NCBI GenBank assembly: GCA_031310005.1
Contig: CM062384.1
Coordinates: 1,488,001 to 1,552,000, forward strand
Direction: 5' to 3'
Source: Dactylellina haptotyla
Lineage: Eukaryota; Ascomycota; Orbiliomycetes; Orbiliales; Orbiliaceae
Length of the DNA stretch: 64,000 nucleotides
The notes below the pieces were generated by a model. The model did not search any database and was not told where the DNA came from. It worked only from the letters and a program-made list of their open reading frames with translations. How positions within the stretch are numbered: position 1 is the stretch's first letter; each line of letters opens with the position of its first letter. Both the position numbers and the translations under genes were made by a program. This document shows, in pieces, positions 49,851 through 61,224 of this stretch.

Positions 49851-50679
49851 ACCTGTTCCCTTTCTCACCCCACAAAAGCTTACAAAATGTATATAAATGC
49901 CAGCGGATTGGTCTCACGGATGGAGCAAAGAAATGTGGAAGAGGAAGAAAGTAAACGTGAGGAACGACAAGCGTTCCCGTCTTTGTTTCCGTGTGTCAAC
50001 CGCCAAAATACCAAAGGTACTCATCCACAAGATAAAGTTCCTTCAAAACCGATAGCCAATCTAAACAAAAAAATCGCTAAAAAGCACGATCAAACAATAA
50101 AACCAGAAGTATGGAAGAAGGAAAAAGGTCGAAATGTTAACGCCACCCATTGCTCTAGCTATTGTACAAGGTTTGATTGAGAGGTGTAATAATAAGGATG
50201 AAGACTTTTTTTGTTCGTCTCTCGAACTAAGACATGATCGAGGAATAGACATAATAAGGTCGTTAAGGCTTGAGGGTAACCAGCTATAAAAAACAAGCGC
50301 GCTTTTTGTTCGCATTGTGATAACGTGATGACGAGGGAGAAAATTTTTCAGTGATAAATATCACCCGTTTCAACAGCTGACAGTGTGCCGTGATGGGGAA
50401 GGCGGATATTTGTAAAGAAAGCATGGCAGGTGATGCATATATGCGAGATAAGAATCGGGTATCGTCTGTGCGAAACAAAATCGGAAGAAAGAAAATATTG
50501 TAAATATGTAGATTAAAGTTCCGAGGAGGCAGAGAACGAAGAGGATATGAAGATGCGAGGTTGGTTCGATGAAACGGAGTCATATTTGAAAATCCGGCGA
50601 AGGCAAGGCGTAGAGTGTTTGAAGGTTTTTGATAAAATGTTTGGGTTGGGATGATATTCTCAATGTAGCAGGGATGGAA
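49851..50679. other. Convergent 3' intergenic region
   Basis: This is 829 bases between two convergent stops. No recognisable gene lies on either strand. The left half is A-rich on the plus strand (49900-50110). Confidence 0.45.
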
Positions 50680-53366
50680 TCAATGAGAGTGAACGGCTGC
50701 AGGAACGCTAGTGGCGACATCCATGCTGGCCTTCAGAAGAGACGGGTCGACAGCAATTTCAGCATCATCCATGTCGTCGTCGTCTCTATATACATATATA
50801 CTTAGTTAGTCATCAGCATTAGGGTTTACAATACAATTGAAGCAACCTACAGATTCTCATTAGAGTGAGGATGGCCGACTCCGTTTTGAATGTTGGCAGC
50901 GGCGGTGGCGGCATCATCGTTAACTATCTCTGGTGAACTCGAGCGCATAAGTCTCCCGTCATTACTACGATACCAAACCGCCTCTTGGGAATTCTGGTTA
51001 CCAGGTGACGGAAGCTCGGTTGCATCGTCATTTCCTCCATGTTTGTCCTCCGCGTCGTGGTCAGACCCAAATAATTCGCTTTCGAATGTCGGATTCTCAT
51101 GTTCCGCTGCAAATGAATCTGGAATGACGGATGGCGACCCATTTGTTTCGACTGCCGTTGTTACATGTTGAATTTCCGATGGTGGCGGCGAGGAGTAAAC
51201 TTCGATGACCTCGGCTCGAGGGTCGATTGTCTCGTCTTCCTCGGGTTCTTCGAAAATCTCCTCATCGTATTCTTCGTGCTCAGCATCCAGACCTTCACTA
51301 TTATCCTCCTCATCCTCTACCTCCTCCTCGCCATAGTCGTCTCCTTGCTCTTCCTCTTCCTCCTCATCTTCGTCGCTAATAGCTTCCTCTTCCTCTTCTT
51401 CCTCCTCCCCTTCGTCGTCGTCGTCCTCTTCATCTTCGTCCTCTTCATCGTAATAGTTATCCGGTTCCGCAAAGTGGGCAGGTTCTTCGGCTTCATCATC
51501 GCTATCGAGAAGATCGATGACAACCGGCTCACCAGTTTGTTCCTCAACACTCTCACCCTGTCCGGTTTCTTCCTCCTCATCTGAGTCGTCTTCTACCATC
51601 TCCTCTTCATCATCGTCATCTGGTTCGGTGTCCGATCCGGTATGCTGGGTGCCATCCGGCAACATTGGGTAGGCAAAATCGCGAACGATTGGAGGCGGAA
51701 CGAGAACTTTAGCGGTTGGAGGAGAGGGAGGAGCGGGGGCTTTGACCGGTTGACCAATCATTGGTTCCTCGCTAGGACTAATAATTTCATATCCATGGTC
51801 GGTAACAGCTAATTGAACCGGCTGTCCTTGACCGTTCAGGTCTTGATCACCTTCGAACAGACCGAAGCTATAACTCCCAAAAGATGCATTGGCACTATGA
51901 AATGAAGCGGGGTCGTTCTCGGAGAAGCTTTGTTCGAAAGATGGCTTGGGGTCTAGGGCGAAGGGGTTCGATGTAGATGGTGGAGTTGTCTGTCCGGTGG
52001 AGGTCGGCTGGGAGAAGAGGATAGGGGTCGACCCATTGGAAGATTGCGTCGCGGTTCGAGGCGTTGGGGTAGGCGGTGGCGGCATCAGCTTACGATCTGT
52101 CAACTTGGGTGGCCCGTTGCTCGTTGCGGTACCGGCATGGTCGTCCGGTTCTGAAGATCGAGTCCGTTTGGCGGGTTGAACTTTTCGAGGAGACATTTCT
52201 TCGCTAGGTGATCTCTTTCGCGGGTTTTTCGCTTCAGAGCTCCCGTAGGGGTGGATAGAATTGTTTATAGCGATATCCGGAGAGTATCGGAGGGTGCCAG
52301 ATGCATCTCGTTTGCGGTTGGTGATATTAAGAAGTGCTTCTTCCTGTCGTTTCAGGGCCTCTTCCTCTTCTTTGGCCAAGATGGCCAGTATTTCCATCCG
52401 TGCATCTCGCCTCGCTCTTTCCCTTTCCATCTCTTGTCTGACAGCCTCCTGCCTTCGCTTGGCCTGCCGTTCGGCCTGTAACTCCTTGTTGTTCTCGGCG
52501 AGTTGGCTTCTAGCTTTTGCTGCAAGGGAAGCCCACGGGTTGTCCGGTTTCGGGGAATCGGCTGGGGTGCTCGCCCGGCTACTCTGGGATGCCTCCTTCT
52601 TGGCGAGGATGGACTGGACGTATGTGAGATTGTGGAAGCCTTTGGCCGTTGGGGGCGAGCCTGATGTCGAGGTGGGGCCGGGGGGGGCAGGGCGGTTTCC
52701 GAGAGAGGAGGACAATTGACGGACGGAGCCTGTGGAAGAGTGGAGACCGATACGGGACATTCCATAGGAGGAGTTTGAGAGTCGTGATCTGTTGAAATCG
52801 CCGTTGGAGAGCACGCTGCCGGCGTAAGAGGTACGTGACTGGCTCAGACGGCGTTGCCTGTTCTGACGTTCCTCGAGGGCCTTCCTCTTCATGGCCTCGA
52901 TGGCACCGTGATCACCCTTGCCGAGTTCACCGCTGGTCTGCCGTTTCCCCTGCGAGTTGGACATTGTGGACGAACCGAAGGACATGACGGACCGTGACGC
53001 GTTGAAGTTGGAGGGTAGAGATCTTCGAAAGGCATCACTGCCGGCAGGGGTGGTGGCACGCGGGGAGGATGAGGAGTTTTTGGCGGCGGCCTTGATCTTT
53101 GCGATCTGCTCGCCGATTGGTTTGTTGGGGTCGATGACGGCGAGGATTTCTGGGTCGATGTCGGGGTTCTCACGTTCGAGTCTGGAGACATGTCGTTTGC
53201 GGGTTGGCGTGCCGGCAACGAGCGACATCGTGTTTAGTGGTCTTCCTAGACGGGAGGACGACGCCTGCGAGATGGTCGAGGCACCGAATAAACCGGCAGA
53301 GTCTGCAGAGTCGGTGATAGTGCCGAAGGCAGAGGGTCTGGCCATTTTTTCGTTCAAGTCGTCCAT
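50680..53366 (-). CDS. Large disordered acidic protein with SUMO-interaction-like motif
   Basis: Exons are 53366-50851 and 50785-50680, giving 873 residues. The last intron (donor GTAGGT, branch GACTAAC, then AG) joins a short acidic exon that reads LDDDDMDDAEIAVDP and ends SVPAAVHSH. The start MDDLNEKMARPSAFGTITDS is chosen because the frame before it is low-complexity leader. A conserved-looking N-terminal block (residues 50-100; LERENPDIDPEILAVIDPN, KPIGEQIAKIKAAAK) is followed by Ser/Arg-rich regions and a charged helix (about 300-380). PVVIDLLDSDDE is a good SUMO-interaction-like motif before a run of about 80 mostly Glu/Asp residues. Likely nuclear. I do not recognise the family and propose no activity. 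Confidence 0.8.
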
Positions 53367-53564
53367 GTAGTCAACCAATGGGGGGGAAGGTGGTGGTATG
53401 CAGAGGAGTCCTGTCGAAGTCGGTCCTCGCTTCCAGAGGAAGGCGGAGGAAGGAGGGAGGCCACGGTCTGTGTATCGATGGCGGAGAAGAATATATTCGG
53501 ATGATTGTACGTACACGGGAGGGAGTAATGCCTCGACGCGGTTGCAGCAACGGTGATTGCGGCG

Positions 53565-53620
53565 GCTGTGGTGGTTGTGGTGGTTGTGGTGATGATGGTG
53601 GTGGTGATGGTGGTGGAAGA
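53565..53620 (+). repeat. GGTGGTTGT-like minisatellite
   Basis: Imperfect GGTGGTTGT and GGTGATGGT units in the leader of the acidic protein gene. On the sense (minus) strand the repeat is C- and A-rich. Confidence 0.7.
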
Positions 53621-53940
53621 GGAAGTGGGAGGTTGAATTGGAGATGATGTTGTTTCGGGGAAGGCAGGCGAGGCGGACAACGACACAGGCCCGCGTTGTC
53701 GTGTCCCGCCAGAATACACATCTTTGCCATGTTATCTCAACTACATTTTAAACGGAGGGATAGACTGATAAATAGATCGATGGGGCGTAAATAGGGCACC
53801 CGCACTGATACCATCTATCTATTTATATATGTAAATATACCCGCTGGAGGTAGCGTCGATATAGCGACTGGGGTTCGATATCAACACCACCCATCCCACC
53901 TCGCTCTTGCACTTGTCCCACCATCACCACCACCACCACA

Positions 53941-53970
53941 ACCTCAACCTCAACCTCAACCTCAACCTCA
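53941..53970 (+). repeat. (ACCTCA)5 tandem repeat
   Basis: Five exact copies of the six-base unit, following a CAC run, about 85 bases before the ARD1 ATG. Confidence 0.9.
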
Positions 53971-54054
53971 ATCACCCCCTCGATACCTCCCATCCTACTC
54001 TTATAGCGGCATATATACAGACAGCAGTCAGTCACTCCCGTGCCAGCCTTCGCC

Positions 54055-54826
54055 ATGGACATCGTCATGCTCCACCCCTCGCACATCCCCCACGTCCAGA
54101 CCTGCAACATCACAAACCTGCCCGAAAACTACTTTGCAAAATACTACCTCTACCACGCCCTCACCTGGCCCCAGCTCTCCTACGTCGCCATCGATCTCTC
54201 CAAACCCCCCCGCTCCAAGCATGACCCCCCCAAGATTGTCGGCTATGTCCTAGCCAAGATGGAGGAAGAGCCCGTCGACGGCGTCCCCCACGGCCACATC
54301 ACCTCCCTCTCCGTCATGCGCACCCACCGCAGGCTAGGTCTCGCCGAGAAGCTCATGCGCCAGAGCCGTACGTTTCTCTACCCCCCCTGTAAGCGCACGC
54401 ATCTAACTAATCGTATTTATATCGAATGCAGAGAAAGCAATGGTTGAAACCTTCGGCGCAAAATACGTCTCCCTCCACGTCCGCGTCTCAAACAAGGCTG
54501 CCCTGCGCCTCTACAAAGACACCCTCCAGTTTGAAGTCGAAAAGGTCGAATCCAAATACTACGCCGACGGCGAGGATGCTTTCTCCATGAAACAGGACCT
54601 TGGCTTCATCTGGGACAAGGTCAAAGCCGACGACGATGCCCTGAAAAAGGACGACAAAAAAGTCGAGGGCGAGGGTGCAGGCGATGAGGATGAAGGTGAC
54701 CCCGTCGGTGACGAGGGACAAGAGGACAAGAAAAAGAAGGAAGTAATGAGGAAAGTCAAGATCGGACGGGCATTAGGCGTCAGCGATCTGGTGGAAAAGG
54801 TCGAGCAGCCCAAAGCTGCCTCGTAA
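54055..54826 (+). CDS. ARD1: N-terminal acetyltransferase A catalytic subunit
   Basis: Exons are 54055-54367 and 54432-54826, a phase 1 intron joining LMRQS to QKAMVE, giving 235 residues. The enzyme acetylates protein N-termini after Met removal, at the ribosome, with the Nat1/Naa15 scaffold. The GNAT fold is complete: [63 protein letters not shown] with the acetyl-CoA motif RRLGLA, and [19 protein letters not shown]. The C-terminal tail (about 170-235) is rich in Lys, Glu and Asp and is usual for this subunit in filamentous fungi. It converges on LST8. Confidence 0.95.
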
Positions 54827-55196
54827 ACCCACAAAAAAAAACCCCGACGGGACGACAACCTTCACGAATGCTAACGATCACCAACATTGTACATAATCTT
54901 TGCAAAAAACCTGAAGACCAGCTCTAAAAGTTTATCTACAACCATATCGAAAGGATATCCAGCTACTAATATTTATAAGAGACATCCTAGGTACCATTTA
55001 AAATTCGCTGTTCAAAGCATTACGAAACATATATTCGAGAGGGCCAAAAAAAAGTAAGAAAAGAGAAAAAAATATCCACAAAAGAAATGAAACGCCATTC
55101 TCCCACTATATGCCTGATATGTAGACGCCAATACCAAGAAAGATACCCCTCCATATTGCACCTTTTTTGTTTGAGTTTCTGTTCCTATATCACTCA
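54827..55196. other. Convergent 3' intergenic region, ARD1 / LST8
   Basis: 370 AT-rich bases with no gene; probably both 3' untranslated regions. Confidence 0.5.
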
Positions 55197-56266
55197 CTAT
55201 CGCTCGCTATAGTCGTTCAGGGCCACGCACACCGCTCCTCGATGGTGTCCGTTGTACTGCCGGATGATGCTCTGCGTCGACAGCTCCCACAGCCGGGCAA
55301 AGTGATCGCTGCACGCGGTGACGAGATACGCGCTGTCCGCACTGAACGCGCAATCCCACACCCACCGTTGATGGCCGTGTAATGTCGTCTCCAGCGAGAA
55401 TTGCTGTGGGTCCACGCTCCAAATCTTAGCCGTGTGGTCTGCCGAGCAAGTTGCCAGGTGTCGGACATCCGGCGAGAGGAGGACGCGAGTGATGTACTTT
55501 GTGTGAGCCTGGAATTTTGTGACAGGGACGAGAGAGGTCAAGTCTCTGTTCTGTATCATCCGCCAGACGTAGCAGTTACCCTACACATATGGTGTTAGCC
55601 AAAATTAAATTGAACGTTGAAAAAATACAAATTTTTTAGGTGTGGCTTGTGAGTGTTTCGTACGGTGTTATTGCCTGCGACGAGCATGCTCCCGTCCGTG
55701 GCGACGGTGACGCTCCTCACCGGGACGTCATCCTCGGGGATCAACTGATGCGTGCACTTGTTCTCGCCCAGATCCCAGATGCGCACATTCCCAGCCTGGT
55801 CGCAGCTAATCAACTCGCCCTGATTCGGGTGGATAACGACGTCGTTGACGGGGCTGCCGTGGCTGTAATTCCGCTGCACCGTTGCGGTCCTCGTATCCCA
55901 GATCTTAACAGTGCCGTCTTCAGAGGAGGTGACCATCCATTTGCCCTCGCAGTGGAAGCCGACGCCGGTGACATTGTTGGTGTGGCCTTCGAAGGAGAGC
56001 ACGGGGGCCGGGTTGGTTGATTTGATGTCGTACAGTTTGACGTTGAGGTGGCCGGCGGCGGCGAGAAAGCGCTTGTCGGGAGAGATGCAGAGGCGGTTGA
56101 CCTGGCTGTCAGCGTGCTGGATTGTGCGGGAGCAGATGCCGGAGAGGGCCTCCCAGAAGCTGGAGCAAAAGAATGTACGTTAATTTTGATCCTAGCAATA
56201 GCAATTCGGGTGGGTGGTCTACCGGATGGTGTGGTCGTAACCAGCGGTGCACATTATCACGCTCAT
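55197..56266 (-). CDS. LST8: WD40-repeat protein LST8, TOR complex subunit
   Basis: Exons are 56266-56223, 56159-55664 and 55580-55197, giving 307 residues, close to the usual length of about 303-330. The first exon is short ([15 protein letters not shown]). The chain forms seven WD repeats, for example [18 protein letters not shown]-like at the start, [48 protein letters not shown] and [16 protein letters not shown]. The join [11 protein letters not shown] matches the LST8 hallmark. LST8 binds the TOR kinase domain in TORC1 and TORC2, controlling growth by nutrients. It shares a 528-base promoter with PEP12. Confidence 0.95.
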
Positions 56267-56794
56267 TCCGGCGGCGGAGAAGGGGTCCGTACGACTCCCC
56301 GGGGGTACTCGCTGGTTCTTATTCTTATATTCTACGTCCCAACGCCAGAGGAGCAGGAACAGGTCCGGGTGAGCGTTTTATCGATGCCTGTACCGATATA
56401 TCGCACGATTTGCAATATTTGGGGCCTCTGAAACCGCCGTGGTGGGCCAAAAAAGGCGCGAGCTCCGCAACCAACCGGATGTCCGTCAGTCGGTCGTGGT
56501 GAGGCACGAGGAATGCGGATAATATAAGAATTATATGATGGTGATGGCGATGGCGGTGGTGTTTCCGGGGAGGAGGAGGATCCCAGGAGGAAGCCGTTGT
56601 TGGTTGGCGGGTGCCAAGCCGCGACGCATGACATCGCCGCCATCGTCATCCGCCTTCCTTTCCCTCTCCCTCATTCCAACCTCATCGCCGCCACAACCTC
56701 TCCGACAACCAGAACAACCCTCACGACACACAAAGGAAGAACAGCAAGCAGAGGAAGAAGACTACAATCGCGCGGCAGAGCAGATTCGTCCAAG
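56267..56794. promoter_or_regulatory. Divergent promoter, LST8 / PEP12
   Basis: These 528 bases lie between diverging ATGs. The open frames here (for example 56535-56731) are shadows of leader sequence. A GGTGATGGCGATGGCGG-type run lies at 56539-56557. Confidence 0.5.
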
Positions 56795-57715
56795 ATGTCT
56801 TTTGCCCGTCTCTCCTCCCTCGAGTCCCAGCCGACGACCTCGCGGGAAACCGGCTACAGCGACGACCCGGAGTTCTACCGCCTCACCCAGACCCTCTCCT
56901 CCCGCCTCTTCAACCTCACCTCGAACATCACCAAGGCGAACCACATTCTCAGCCTGCTGGGCACCAAGAAGGACTCCCAGGAGACCCGCGACCGCCTCGC
57001 AAAGCTCATCCACGAGACCCGCGAGGGCTTCAAGGACATCGGGGAAGGTGTCAAGAAGGTCCAACTCTGGGAGAACGTCAGCGTACGTCACCATATCCGA
57101 TCTCCTATTTTTCCACCCAAAACTGCCATTATTCTAGTCCAGCGATGCTAACATGTCCAATTGCACAAACAGCCCCAACAGCGCTTCATCCAAGAAAAGC
57201 TCTCCCGCGAATTCACCTCTGCCATCCCGGACTTCCAAGCCGTCCAGAAGCTCTCCGTCGAAAAGCAACGGCAGTATGTGATCCAAGCCCGCTCGGCACT
57301 GGAGGTCCTGCACGCCGAAGGGGACAGCTCACACCCTCCCTCCCCTCCCGGCGAGGGGGAAACCATGCCCCTCGTCCAGCAGCAGGCCGCTCAACTTCAA
57401 CTCGCATCCCAATCCGACGTCGACTTCCAGGAATCCATTATCCAGGAGCGCGAGGAGGAGATCCGAGATATTGAAGAGGGCATCACCCAGCTCAACGAGA
57501 TCTTTAGGGACTTGGGCACCATGGTGACCGAGCAGGGAAGCCTTGTGGGCAGAGTATGGGACAATATCGACAATGCGAGGACCGATACCAGGGCCGCCAG
57601 CAGGGAGCTAACGACGGCGGCTAGGAGTCAGAAGGCTGCGAGAAATAGAGCCTGTTGTTTGTTATTGATCCTGGCCGTGGTGCTATTGGTTGTGCTCCTG
57701 GCTGTCCTGACTTGA
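56795..57715 (+). CDS. PEP12: Endosomal t-SNARE (Qa syntaxin), Pep12 type
   Basis: Exons are 56795-57082 and 57173-57715, phase 0, giving 276 residues. The N-terminal half is a helical Habc-type domain (FYRLTQTLSSRLFNLTSNI). The SNARE helix spans about residues 185-250 (SIIQEREEEIRDIEEGITQLNEIFRDLGTMVTEQG), with the zero-layer Gln at Gln217. A single C-terminal anchor (CCLLLILAVVLLVVLLAVL) ends with only one residue after it. This matches Pep12/syntaxin-7 proteins that direct fusion at late endosomes. Two Cys at the membrane edge could be palmitoylated, as in yeast t-SNAREs (inference). The ATG context CAAGATGTC is good. Confidence 0.92.
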
Positions 57716-58415
57716 GATGACAAAGGTTGGGAGGTTTGCCAACGTCAGCAGGCTAAAAGGTTTTGTTTTTTTGTTTTTTTCTCTTTGGGTTTCCAATTTA
57801 TTCATTCGTCTTTGGACGCTGAATCTTTGGGGTACTTTTTTTCTGTTGGGAGAAAGTGATTGCTTCTTTCTCTCCTGTCAGAGCATGTACCCCGTTGCAT
57901 ATACCGTCGACAGCGTCTGTTGGGCATCTTCGTGGTAGCGCCCGTTCTTTTTGAGGTAGAGGTAGATGGTGTAGATTTTTGATTTATCTACGGTCCTATT
58001 GATACCTACACCGGAACTCTCTTTGCTGGTTGGTCTCCGCGATCTGTCTTCATATTATTGTTTCATATTCTGGGTAATCGTTTCGGTTTAGGTGGGAATA
58101 AAGCGTCTATTTTTCTCTCTTGTTGAGTGCTCTTTTGACCTTTCATTGTTTTTTGCATCACTTTGTTATTCTGCTTTTTTCAGTGCCGCGATATACCTTT
58201 TTGTACTAGTACTATCACGAACCAGCTATATATTTTGACAGTTTCGCAGCGTAAGAGCGCGCAAAGCTCGTAAGTTCGTCTATCGACTACTACTAGATTG
58301 TACAAAACCCAATCGTTCTAGTCCAACAACATATCGTACAAATCGTGACTACGTTCTAAAATGAATAATCTAATATGGGGTAAAGACATAACAGCAATAA
58401 TATCGGAAGGAAAGA
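57716..58415. other. Convergent 3' intergenic region, PEP12 / AGX1
   Basis: These 700 bases are T-rich on the plus strand after the PEP12 stop. No gene seen. Confidence 0.5.
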
Positions 58416-60180
58416 TCACGGAAGTTGGTATCCAGCTGCGACCAACCCGCTCTCAAGCGCATTGATAGCCTTTTCAATATGTCCCAATTCAGGCTTGGTC
58501 TGTAACGATCATGTTAGCTTCGTCGAATTCTTATACAGAACCACATATCAGTGGAAAGGGGGGTGGGTGAGGGCTTACAACTGAAACACCCATGCTTCCA
58601 ATACGGATGTACTGGGTGGCAACCTCCTTGTGAAGACCGCCGGCGAAAACGACGTCCTTCTTGGCAGTGTGGGGGAGAATATCGCCGGGTGTCATCCCCT
58701 CAGGTAACCAGACAGCGGTCATACCGCTCGCTTGGTGCTTGGGGTCCGAGGCGAGCTGTTTCAAACCGAGTCTTGCGACGGCGTCTTTGACTTTCTGCGA
58801 AGCAGCCTTGTGCTGGGCGAAGCGTTCTTCGAGCGGACGGGCGAGAATCTGGTTAAGGGATGCGTTTAGAGCACGAACCAGCTGGGGAGATGGAGTGGCA
58901 AAGTAGGAGGGTTTCTTCGCTTCGTAGTTTTGAAGAACTGTTTTATAACGATATTTAGACAATGCAGAATAGCAACGTAGAGGTAGGAGAATACGGGTAC
59001 GTACTCGGTAACCAGTTCTTCAAGCTGGCAAAGTAGCTACCTGGCGGAGTCTTGCGGTTCTTGAAGGTTTCAATAGCATTTCCGCTGAGCATCATGACTG
59101 CGATTGACCAGACCAATTAGCGTTTCAGCAATTCCTCTCTGACAAAAGCGTTTAGGGAAGATGTATGACATACTGCAGAGACCAGCAGGCGCACCGATGG
59201 CCTTCTGGCTGGCGGTCAGAACGACGTCCAGCCCCCACTCATCAAAACGGATCTCCTCGCATCCCACACTGCAGACTCCGTCGACGACAACTAATGTTCC
59301 AGGGCTGACTCTCTTGACGACCTCGGCGACCTCCTTGGGATCAGAGAGAACACCAGTCGAAGTATCCGTGTGCGTGACGGTGACCATCTTGTATTTCTTT
59401 TCTTTCAGAGCGGCTTCGATCTCGGCGGCGGATGGACGGGAGCCGATGGGGGCTTTGAGTTGGGTTGGCTTTGCGCCGTAGGTGGCGAGGCAGTCGGCGA
59501 AGGAGTCGCCAAAGTAGCCGGTGTGGAGGACGAGGACCTCATCACCGGGCTCGACGAGGTTGGCAGAGACGATGTCCCAGCCGAGGGTGCCGGAGCCGCT
59601 GATGACGACGGGTTGCGAGGCGGGGTCCGAGGTGATGAAGAGCTGGCGGAGCTGGGCGAGGGTGTCGCCGAAGCAGTTGACGAACGGCATTCCAACGTGG
59701 GACTCGCTCGGGGTTGCCATTGCGTTCAGGACCTGTTTTGCAGGCCGACATCCATATCAGTACGAATCCGCAGTTTGATGTATATAAAAAAGTGCGGTTC
59801 ACGCTCACCTCATCGTCAAACTCGATTGGCCCCGGGATGAGGACGGTGGGATGGGGGACCTGGGAAGTCATAGCGGGCGATGCTGAAGATGATGATGATG
59901 ATGATGCGGTTGCAAAGGTACGAGAGGATGGTGATAGATGTAGATGGCTGTTCAATTGGGAGAGCCTGGAGACGGCGGGGCAATCGGGGTTCTTATTTTG
60001 AGGTTGACGTGGGGTCGATGCCGTCGTTGCGGTTAGCGTGCGTCGTCGGGCGTCTGCGTCCATCCGATCGAGCAATCCCGGCCGGCGTCGCCAGGCAGAC
60101 CGCGCAGACCTCGACGTCGTGTTCACAAGCCGGCTGCCTGATCCTGACCCTCGGGACAGCAGCAGCGGCAGCAGCAGCAT
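58416..60180 (-). CDS. AGX1: Alanine-glyoxylate aminotransferase, PLP-dependent class V
   Basis: Exons are 60180-59809 (or 59871-59809 with the inner start), 59732-59174, 59097-59005, 58937-58579 and 58499-58416, all in phase. From MTSQVPHPTVLIPGPIEF the enzyme has 385 residues, the normal length. It converts glyoxylate and alanine to glycine and pyruvate. PLP-binding marks include SGSGTLGWD, VVVDGVCSVG and the Schiff-base lysine in SQKAIGAP (Lys198 from the inner start). The frame stays open for 103 codons upstream, starting MLLLPLLLSRGSGSGSRLV. This extension is Arg/Ser-rich with no acidic residue among the first 38, then SSRTFATASS, like a mitochondrial presequence with a cleavage site. 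The C-terminus, AAGYQLP, is not a PTS1. The outer start is therefore plausible but unproven. Confidence 0.9.
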
Positions 60181-61224
60181 GCCAGAGCTGCGACAAGGCA
60201 GGAAGGAGCACGAGCGGTGGAGTCGGGGGGTCCAGTGGGGTCCAGCGCGGAGTGGTCGGGAGGTGCCCGAGGTGTCTTCAGGCGGGTCGAGGGGGGGCTT
60301 CGGAACGCGGACTGCAGCAGAACTGTCCAGGCTGGACCTTTATTTCTTATATAAATATATAAATATATAAATATGTAAATATGTAAATATGTAAATATAT
60401 TCGGCACTAACAGACTTTTCACGTCGAATCATCCGGCGGACCTGGCCGACATCGCTCCACGCTTGCGATCCGACGCTCGTCCGGCCGGGCTGGTGTTGCA
60501 GATTCTCCCACCAACACTTTCCGCCACATTGATATTCTGCACAATATCCCGCGATTGCGTACCTGGCCCGGGTCTGCCAGTCTGTCTGATATTCGATCGG
60601 ATATACGTATACCGGCGGACTCTTTTCCTTGGACCCCAAACCCGCTTCATGCTGCACGGCATGGGGTTGGTTATATCAGCTAGCGGTTCTTACGAATAGT
60701 GCTGTCGATATCTTTAGTAACAAGCCATCATATCCGTAGAAATTGTACTTGAACTTCGTCTGATAGAGAGCCTTAATTTGTCTGTTTTATAATCTGCCAT
60801 ATGCGACACAGCGTGCCCAGGCAGGCCTCGAGGCCTCGCTCATCCGAGCTCTCCGCCGAGTGTATTCCACGACGTCGTGACAGAAACCATATGCGTGCAC
60901 ATATGTTTACAAATTCCCAGACACATATAATACTGCAACCGTCGTCCAATAAACCCGACTGTCATGGAGCCCTGCTTTTCAAATACGGCCTGCGCAAAAG
61001 ATCCGCCTCTGCGAGTGTGTTGGTGTGGTATTTTCACCGCGCCCTTTCGCCAACAAGCTCGCGTGGTTGCTTGCTTGCTTGCTTGCGACGCCTCGCCTGC
61101 TGCTGCACACCGCATCCCACCGCAACATCGACATCATCGAACCCCCCCCAACGGCTCCGATTCACCGCCGGCATATCACACAGCCCCCCCGGACAAGCCA
61201 ATACACCCGGCTTCACGTCTCGCC
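60181..61224. promoter_or_regulatory. Divergent promoter, AGX1 / VPS29
   Basis: These 1044 bases lie between diverging ATGs. The 8-base AT repeat at 60351-60398 sits in it. A (GCTT)n run (61068-61086) lies nearer VPS29. Open frames here (for example 60801-61328) look like chance. Confidence 0.45.
60351..60398 (+). repeat. Eight-base (R)TAAATAT tandem repeat, six copies
   Basis: Three copies of ATAAATAT followed by three of GTAAATAT. It lies about 170 bases upstream of the outer AGX1 start and contains TATA-like words on both strands. Confidence 0.9.

Larger units (their letters stand above)
53367..54054. promoter_or_regulatory. Divergent promoter, acidic protein gene / ARD1, with simple repeats
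   Basis: These 688 bases lie between diverging ATGs. They hold a GGTGGTTGTGGTGG-type run (53565-53620), a CAC run (53921-53939) and five ACCTCA units (53941-53970). The repeats are highly purine/pyrimidine-skewed by strand. A TATATA stretch lies at 54009-54016, close before the ARD1 ATG. Confidence 0.5.
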
